DNA of 21,707 bases from a virus. A program made the position numbers and the translations under genes. Below, piece by piece: positions 1 to 3,810 of the stretch. Within the stretch, counting starts at the first letter, position 1. Every line of letters begins with the position of its first letter. The DNA is taken from positions 1 through 21,707 of the IMG/VR virus record IMGVR_UViG_3300032293_001469; one strand, written 5' to 3'. Below the pieces are notes generated by a model. The model had not been told where the DNA came from and searched no databases. It was given only the letters and a program-made list of their open reading frames with translations.

Positions 1-48
1 GTCCGCGATAGACATCCCAGACGCCGCCCATGATTCCTTGTCGAACAT
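1..48 (-). CDS. 5' end of an unidentified gene (cut by the window edge)
   Basis: Only the first 16 codons are present, beginning MFDKESWAASGMSIAD. The ATG is at 46-48. It is preceded by a very good ribosome binding site (AGGAGG, complement at 55-60) with a 6-base spacer, and by a promoter at 68-96 that would start transcription about a dozen bases before the ATG. The gene is therefore likely the first of a new transcription unit downstream of SSB. Too little protein is visible to assign a function. Confidence 0.7.
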   Translation of the reverse strand, partial: MFDKESWAASGMSIAD

Positions 49-67
49 TGTCGACCTCCTACCCGGG

Positions 68-96
68 ACCATAGCGCCCCGCGTTTATCTTGGCAA
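68..96 (-). promoter_or_regulatory. Sigma70-type promoter for the gene starting at 48
   Basis: On the minus strand a -35 box TTGCCA (91-96; 5 of 6 to TTGACA) is followed after exactly 17 bases by a -10 box TATGGT (68-73; 4 of 6 to TATAAT). The expected start of transcription is near 61, so the leader would be very short and begin at the ribosome binding site. The promoter at 3710-3738 has the same -10 hexamer, the same 17-base spacer, GGGG near the end of the spacer and a closely related -35. That match is the main support. Confidence 0.65.
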
Positions 97-112
97 ACTA
101 AAATAGAGGAGC

Positions 113-139
113 CTTGAATAAGCCCGCCGCTTATTCAAG
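113..139. repeat. 27-bp palindrome (11-bp arms): operator or terminator
   Basis: The arms CTTGAATAAGC and GCTTATTCAAG pair perfectly around a 5-base centre. The element lies after the SSB stop codon and 17 bases upstream of the -35 box of the promoter at 68-96. The stem is AT-rich and is not followed by a clean run of T on the minus strand, only TATTTT after several bases. A protein-binding operator therefore fits at least as well as an intrinsic terminator for the SSB operon. Confidence 0.6.
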
Positions 140-146
140 CGAGCCC

Positions 147-187
147 GATTGCGTCGGAATTGCGCGAAACGCAATCAGGACGCAATC
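147..187. repeat. Three copies of the octamer ACGCAATC around the SSB stop codon
   Basis: ACGCAATC occurs directly at 169-176 and 180-187 (11-bp period) and inverted at 147-154. A smaller hairpin (159-175, ATTGCG/CGCAAT arms) sits between them. The last copy overlaps the SSB stop codon. The cluster is immediately upstream of the palindrome and promoter that serve the next gene, so it could hold binding sites for a regulator. This role is inferred only from position. Confidence 0.45.
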
Positions 188-623
188 AGAACGGAATCGG
201 GTCGGAGTCGTCCGGACCCGGAGGAGGAGCCGCCGGAGCGGGTCGCGTCACCGGGACCGCTCCCATCCAGACCGCCGCGCCGAGGTCTCGCGACTGGTCC
301 TCCGCTTTCCGCGTGTCGAGGAAGGTGACCCGGTCCGCGATGACCTCCCAGACCTTCTTCGCCGCGCCCTGCTTGTCCTGGTATTCCCGCGACTGGAGAC
401 GCCCCTCGACGTAGATTAGCGCGCCCTTGCGGACGTACTTGTCGACGAGCTCCGCCGTCTTCCCGAAGACGCTGACCTGATGCCACTCGGTCCGCTCCTC
501 GTCTTTGACCTTCTCCGAGGTCGCGAGGCTGAAGCCACAGACCGCCGTCTGGGTCGAGGTGTACCGGGTTTCCGGGTCGCGACCGACGCGCCCGATGAGC
601 TGGATTCGATTCAATGACGCCAT
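186..623 (-). CDS. ssb: Single-stranded DNA binding protein (SSB)
   Basis: A 145-residue protein with the bacterial SSB layout. Residues 1 to about 103 form the OB fold, with the typical N-terminus MASLNRIQLIGRVGRDPETR, the EWHQVSVFGKTAELVDKYVRKG stretch split by the usual strand turns, and the YVEGRL strand. A Pro/Ala-rich linker follows, and the acidic tip ends DSDPIPF, matching the partner-binding tail (consensus DDDIPF). SSB coats single-stranded DNA in replication and recombination and recruits partners through this tip. The start at 621-623 has GGAGG 8 bases upstream, embedded in the last codons of the preceding gene, 3 bases away. SSB is the last gene of the operon that also encodes RecT, so the two probably act on the same DNA. 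Identification is very secure. Confidence 0.96.
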   Translation of the reverse strand: MASLNRIQLIGRVGRDPETRYTSTQTAVCGFSLATSEKVKDEERTEWHQVSVFGKTAELVDKYVRKGALIYVEGRLQSREYQDKQGAAKKVWEVIADRVTFLDTRKAEDQSRDLGAAVWMGAVPVTRPAPAAPPPGPDDSDPIPF

Positions 624-626
624 CTC

Positions 627-1199
627 TCACTCCTCCCCGCTGAATGGCGGGTTCCCGATGATTGACCGACGGACCGCCCGCCGGATTCCGTGCTGTTCTC
701 TGAGCCTGTCGAGCGACGTCCGCGCTCGATGACATGAGCCGACGAGGACTCCCGGATGCATGCCGAGGATGTCCGCGATAACGTCCGCCTCGCCTCGCGT
801 CGGCACGTTGTAGCCCTCAAAGTAGCCCCGCGTGACACCGTAGGTCAGACCCAGACGCTCCGCGAGAGCGGCTCGACCTCCGACCAGACCCTCCGCCGCG
901 CGGAGCTGACCGATGAGCTCGCGGAGCGCGGGGTCCGTCTGGGTCCAGCCCTTGAACATCCGACGCTCCGAGGTCGAGTCGCGGACCCGCGTCCGGCTGT
1001 CGACCTCAACAGGCTCCGGCTCCGGCTCTCGCTTCTCCGCGAAGATGTCGAGCTGGACCGCCGGAGCCGCCGCGACCGGACGACGACCGAGCCCGGCCTC
1101 CGCGAGAATCGCCGCGTCGATGGTCGCCTGGACCTCCGCGGAGAGCCCCAGCGCCCGCGAGCGCTCGAGCATCGTCAACACTTCATCTAGCTTCTTCAT
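627..1199 (-). CDS. Helix-turn-helix protein with possible beta-clamp binding peptide
   Basis: A 190-residue protein. I chose the ATG at 1197-1199 rather than longer in-frame starts because GGGAGGA lies just upstream and because this follows the preceding stop codon. Residues 1-35 look helical. Residues 49-53 read QLDIF, which resembles the QL[SD]LF peptide that binds the bacterial sliding clamp. Residues 55-80 are charged and probably disordered. Residues 105-150 resemble a Cro/CI-type helix-turn-helix (GGRAALAERLGLTYGVTRGYF, then PTRGEADVIADILGM). The gene lies between the RecT part of the operon and SSB. It could be a replication accessory or initiator, or a transcription regulator; the sequence does not decide. 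A GGGG-loop hairpin precedes its ribosome binding site. The GEE C-terminus encodes the SSB ribosome binding site. Confidence 0.8.
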   Translation of the reverse strand: MKKLDEVLTMLERSRALGLSAEVQATIDAAILAEAGLGRRPVAAAPAVQLDIFAEKREPEPEPVEVDSRTRVRDSTSERRMFKGWTQTDPALRELIGQLRAAEGLVGGRAALAERLGLTYGVTRGYFEGYNVPTRGEADVIADILGMHPGVLVGSCHRARTSLDRLREQHGIRRAVRRSIIGNPPFSGEE

Positions 1200-1213
1200 G
1201 TCCTCTTCCTCCC

Positions 1214-1230
1214 GACCGCTCCCCGCGGTC
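1214..1230 (-). promoter_or_regulatory. Leader hairpin, copy 3 (GGGG loop)
   Basis: On the minus strand GACCGC and GCGGTC pair around the loop GGGGA. The stem starts within the stop codon of the gene at 1229-1555 and ends next to the ribosome binding site of the gene starting at 1199. It is a shorter version of the hairpins at 3100-3119 and 3377-3394. Confidence 0.6.
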
Positions 1231-1555
1231 ATTCTTCGCCGAGCTGCTCCTCGAGCTCGGTCGCTTGGTCCTCTGATAGATGTCCGAGAATGTCGACCCA
1301 AGCCCCGCGCCGCTGGTACCAGACCGCGCGGAGCTCCCATCCCGCCGCCTCTCCGGGACACTCCCACGTCGCCCGCTCTCCCGGCCTCCATGACGCATCG
1401 ACCATCACCTCGACCTCGACCTCCTCCGCGTAACGTAGGGTCGCCGAGACGCCCGAAGGCTCCGTCCGGTAGTAGGTCCGACGACCGCCCGCGCATCGAG
1501 CATCGAGCCGCCGCCGACGGTACGCGAGGAGCCGCCGCTTCTCCGCCTCGCTCAT
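1229..1555 (-). CDS. Hypothetical protein, 108 residues
   Basis: I do not recognise the family. The N-terminus is very basic and helical (SEAEKRRLLAYRRRRLDARC). The middle (about residues 35-90) alternates strands and turns and is rich in Trp and Glu, as in a small beta domain. The C-terminus is acidic and ends LGEE. The ATG overlaps the stop of the preceding gene by the ATGA arrangement at 1552-1555, so translation is probably coupled. The gene sits in the recombination/SSB operon, and its stop codon begins the leader hairpin of the next gene. That it is a real gene rests on the gene-to-gene overlap and on codon use like its neighbours. Confidence 0.75.
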   Translation of the reverse strand: MSEAEKRRLLAYRRRRLDARCAGGRRTYYRTEPSGVSATLRYAEEVEVEVMVDASWRPGERATWECPGEAAGWELRAVWYQRRGAWVDILGHLSEDQATELEEQLGEE

Positions 1556-2013
1556 TCCGGCCTCCCGTCCGCATCGCCCGGGGCGAAGAAGTCCGGGGAC
1601 GACCAGTCGAGGACGTCGAGCGTCGCCGACTTGGGAGCCTGGACCGAGGGAGGAGGAGGAGGAGGGGGGACGAACCGGGAAGGGTTACGCTCGCGAGTGA
1701 CTCGGAGACGGTCGCCCTCGGGGACGCTGAGGACGCATCGCGAGGCGAGGCGCTCGAGCGCGACCCGCTGAGCCTCGACCCGCGACGTCGTCTCCGCCGT
1801 CATTTCGTAGCACGTCCCGAGGTCCTCGAGCATCCGCGCCTCGACCTGGTCGACACATGACCGCGTCGCCGCCTCGATGCTCTTCCCGACCTCTTCTCCG
1901 TTCCGACTCCCGACGATAAAGGTCCCCGTGATTCCGAGGAGGACGCCGAGACCGAGCGCCGCCCAGTCGAGCGGACGAGGTTCCGGCTCCCCGATGGTGA
2001 GACCGCCGCTCAT
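1552..2013 (-). CDS. Single-pass membrane protein with polyproline tail region
   Basis: A 153-residue protein. The start is at 2011-2013, where ATG overlaps the preceding stop codon as ATGA; longer in-frame starts would run deep into the preceding gene. Residues 17-36 form one hydrophobic segment (WAALGLGVLLGITGTFIVGS). Residues 38-100 look like an amphipathic helix or coiled coil and carry three cysteines. A run of seven prolines follows near residue 120, then an acidic C-terminus. One N-terminal membrane helix plus a coiled coil is also the outline of inner-membrane spanins, but there is no endolysin or outer spanin nearby, so I do not assign lysis. Its neighbours are recombination and replication genes. 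Function unknown. Confidence 0.75.
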   Translation of the reverse strand: MSGGLTIGEPEPRPLDWAALGLGVLLGITGTFIVGSRNGEEVGKSIEAATRSCVDQVEARMLEDLGTCYEMTAETTSRVEAQRVALERLASRCVLSVPEGDRLRVTRERNPSRFVPPPPPPPSVQAPKSATLDVLDWSSPDFFAPGDADGRPE

Positions 2014-2225
2014 GGTCGCACGCGAGTAGCGCCCATCGACGCGAGGATGTCGGAGAGCTGCTCCTCGAGGCGCGAGGGGCTCTCGCGGACGTAGAGGAGC
2101 GCGCCGAGGTACAATCCCGCCGAATGAATCAGGTGGATGTCGGGCTCCATCACGCCGCGCGCCTGGACGATTCGATTCGCGTCGCGGACGAGCTGCGCCC
2201 ATTCATTCCATCGTTCCATTTCCAT
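2010..2225 (-). CDS. Small hypothetical protein, 71 residues
   Basis: I do not recognise this protein. It is mostly helical by composition, with a mixed charged/hydrophobic N-terminal part and the stretch AGLYLGALLYVRES in the middle, which is too short and too polar to call a membrane helix with confidence. The ATG at 2223-2225 lies 3 bases after the RecT stop codon. It has GGAGG 8 bases upstream, formed by the last codons of the RecT gene. A second in-frame ATG two codons later is possible. The gene ends in an ATGA overlap with the membrane protein gene. Confidence 0.72.
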   Translation of the reverse strand: MEMERWNEWAQLVRDANRIVQARGVMEPDIHLIHSAGLYLGALLYVRESPSRLEEQLSDILASMGATRVRP

Positions 2226-2228
2226 AGC

Positions 2229-3086
2229 TCATTCCTCCCCGCCGTAACTGACCGTCTTCGCCATCGCCTCGTCCCGCGCCGCCGCCCATCCCGCGAGATG
2301 CGCCGCGCCCTTAGGGGTCCCGAGGTATCGGAGCGCCGCCTCGACGCGGGTCAGGTCAGCGGTCCCGAGGTCCACTCCGTCGCGAGCGAGGAGCTCCTCG
2401 ACGAACTGGGGAGCGTCAAACTCGAGGGTCATCATCTGCTCGATGAGCCGCCGACGCTTAGCCTGAGAGGTCTCCGCCGCCGGGACGATCTCGACGACGT
2501 CGACCGCGACCGCCTCCGCCTTGACCTCGACGACCTGAGCCTCGACGACGGGACGGACCGTCTCGACCTGGGTACGAGGCGCATCGAGCGGAGCCGCGAG
2601 CTCGTCGGGGTCATAGATGCCCGCGACGAGGTCCGGGTAGACGATGCGGGCCAGAGCGGACGCGCATCGAGCGCGGAGCATCGCCTCGGGATAGGAGCGC
2701 CATCCCTGACCGCCGACGAGCCCGGCCCGCGTCGCCTGCTCGATGGTCCATGTGAGGACCGTCGGCTCCGTGTCGCCTTTGCGCCGCGTCGTGTAGGTCG
2801 CCCGCTCCCGGGTCGTCTCGACGCATCGCCACTCGACGCACTCCCCAGACCGACGGACGAGCGCGACCGTCGCGTCCGCCGAGAGGGTCACCTTCCCCTT
2901 GATAACCGATAGCATCCGGAGCGATTGCATGGGCGCGAAACCCAGCTCGCGACCTGCCATGAGCACAATCAGCGCGTCCTGCGGGCGATTCCGGAGCGCA
3001 TCCGGAGCGAGCGCGGACGAGGCCGCGACGACCGCGGTCGCGCCGAGAGCGTCCGCCTGGAGAATGATGTCCGTAGTGTTCGCCAT
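2229..3086 (-). CDS. recT: RecT-family single-strand annealing recombinase
   Basis: A 285-residue protein. The start at 3084-3086 has GGAGG 5 bases upstream, and the N-terminus is MANTTDIILQADALGATAVV. Residues about 30-180 carry the RecT pattern: ALIVLMAGRELGFAPMQSLR, then VIKGKVTLSADATVALVRRS, a Trp-containing EWRC strand, GWRSYPEAMLRARCASALAR and the close YPDLVAGIYDPDEL. Known RecT proteins pair complementary single strands after exonuclease resection. The last 100 residues form a Val/Glu-rich linker and a small helical domain. No RecE-like or lambda Exo-like exonuclease is visible in the window. The SSB encoded downstream is a natural partner. The gene is preceded by a GGGG-loop hairpin leader. 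Confidence 0.9.
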   Translation of the reverse strand: MANTTDIILQADALGATAVVAASSALAPDALRNRPQDALIVLMAGRELGFAPMQSLRMLSVIKGKVTLSADATVALVRRSGECVEWRCVETTRERATYTTRRKGDTEPTVLTWTIEQATRAGLVGGQGWRSYPEAMLRARCASALARIVYPDLVAGIYDPDELAAPLDAPRTQVETVRPVVEAQVVEVKAEAVAVDVVEIVPAAETSQAKRRRLIEQMMTLEFDAPQFVEELLARDGVDLGTADLTRVEAALRYLGTPKGAAHLAGWAAARDEAMAKTVSYGGEE

Positions 3087-3099
3087 ATGTCCTCCGTGA

Positions 3100-3119
3100 G
3101 ACCCGCTCCCCAGCGGGTC
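3100..3119 (-). promoter_or_regulatory. Leader hairpin of recT, copy 1 (8-bp stem, GGGG loop)
   Basis: On the minus strand GACCCGCT and AGCGGGTC pair around GGGG, followed by TCACGGAGGACATATG, which contains the recT ribosome binding site and start codon. The copy at 3377-3394 is the same except that one C:G pair is missing from both sides of the stem. That paired change indicates the fold itself is conserved. There is no following T tract, so it is not a standard terminator. Confidence 0.75.
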
Positions 3120-3126
3120 GAGATTG

Positions 3127-3363
3127 TCAGTAGGCCGCGAGAGCGTCGCCGCAGTCGACCCGGCCCTCTTTCCACGCCGCGAGGAGCATCGAGCGGAGCT
3201 CCTCCCCGTCGGTCCACTCATCATCTTGGTCGATGATGATGGAGGCCTCCGCGCCCTGGTAGCGGACGAGGACGTGAGCGACCGAGGGCTGATAGGACTC
3301 GAGCCACTCCGCGCACTGAGCGACCGTCCCCGAGAAGCGACCCTTGCAAGTATCGATGACCAT
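3127..3363 (-). CDS. Small hypothetical protein, 78 residues
   Basis: I do not recognise the family. The sequence looks like a compact mixed alpha/beta domain: an N-terminal strand (MVIDTCKGRFSG), a helix (TVAQCAEWLESYQ), strands AHVLVRYQGAEASIIIDQ, an acidic turn and a C-terminal helix. It has three cysteines. The ATG at 3361-3363 has GGAGG upstream in the same leader that precedes recT. The gene is second in the operon that starts at the promoter near 3710, immediately before recT. Sharing the recT leader suggests the two are expressed to similar levels; its role is unknown. Confidence 0.75.
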   Translation of the reverse strand: MVIDTCKGRFSGTVAQCAEWLESYQPSVAHVLVRYQGAEASIIIDQDDEWTDGEELRSMLLAAWKEGRVDCGDALAAY

Positions 3364-3376
3364 ATGTCCTCCGTGA

Positions 3377-3394
3377 GACCGCTCCCCAGCGGTC
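3377..3394 (-). promoter_or_regulatory. Leader hairpin, copy 2 (7-bp stem, GGGG loop)
   Basis: On the minus strand GACCGCT and AGCGGTC pair around GGGG, followed by the same TCACGGAGGACATATG found in front of recT. The two leaders are otherwise identical over about 35 bases. This could be a recent duplication or a shared control element setting access to the ribosome binding site. Confidence 0.75.
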
Positions 3395-3442
3395 GATGTG
3401 CATCCCAGACCCCGTAGGGTTTCGACCCGCGCCCGGGTCTCG

Positions 3443-3661
3443 TCAGTGGGTCAAGGAGTCAGGGTGATTCATCTCGCCAACCGTGAACACGAAACACTCC
3501 GCCGTCCGCATGTTCATACGGAGTCCGCGCTTAGCAGCGCTCACGCGGACCGCTCGAGCAACATGGTCGAGACTTGCTCCAGATACTAGATGCTGGTTGA
3601 CCGAGCGGCAGAGCGTCGCATTCGTCAAAAGCTTATCCATCATGAATCCGTCGATGCTCAT
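3443..3661 (-). CDS. Small hypothetical protein, first gene of the recT operon
   Basis: A 72-residue protein that I do not recognise. It looks largely helical (MDKLLTNATLCRSVNQHLV, then SLDHVARAVRVSAAKRGLR) and is basic in the middle, with two cysteines. The pattern SLDHVARAVRVSAAKR might be part of a small DNA-binding helix pair, but this is weak. The ATG at 3659-3661 has AAGGAG about 9 bases upstream. It lies about 40 bases downstream of the expected transcription start of the promoter at 3710-3738, which makes it the first gene of the recT-ssb operon. Confidence 0.72.
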   Translation of the reverse strand: MSIDGFMMDKLLTNATLCRSVNQHLVSGASLDHVARAVRVSAAKRGLRMNMRTAECFVFTVGEMNHPDSLTH

Positions 3662-3709
3662 CGTCTGTCTCTCCTTGTTTCCGTCGCCGACTCCGCGTCG
3701 ACGAAAGAG

Positions 3710-3738
3710 ACCATATCCCCGCCTGATTTAGTTTGCAA
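3710..3738 (-). promoter_or_regulatory. Sigma70-type promoter of the recT-ssb operon
   Basis: On the minus strand a -35 box TTGCAA (3733-3738) and a -10 box TATGGT (3710-3715) are separated by exactly 17 bases. A T-rich stretch lies just upstream, which may help polymerase binding. It is in the main gap between the late genes, which end at 3811, and the first gene of the next operon at 3661. It closely matches the promoter at 68-96. The T-rich stretch near 3740-3746 might also help end the late transcript, but I see no convincing terminator stem. Confidence 0.65.
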
Positions 3739-3810
3739 ATAAAAACAGAAGGGGGACGCGCTTTCTTGGTCGATTGTCGGAAGCCCGCGCCGTTGCTCGA
3801 CCTGAGGCGC

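Noticed and set aside
113-139. A definite intrinsic terminator after ssb
   Set aside because: The 11-bp stem is real but AT-rich and lacks a proper T tract on the minus strand, so I list it as an operator or terminator without choosing.
175-735. A 186-codon minus-strand open frame overlapping ssb
   Set aside because: It overlaps the secure SSB gene in another frame, has a random-looking Arg/Gly/Pro-rich product, and is best explained as a shadow of high-GC coding sequence.
913-1860. A 315-codon plus-strand open frame
   Set aside because: It lies antisense to three overlapping minus-strand genes with ribosome binding sites or coupled starts. Its product is low-complexity Arg/Ser/Pro-rich, as expected of antisense frames in GC-rich DNA.
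1552-2013. Inner-membrane spanin
   Set aside because: One N-terminal membrane helix and a coiled coil fit, but there is no nearby endolysin, holin or outer spanin, and the neighbours are DNA recombination genes.
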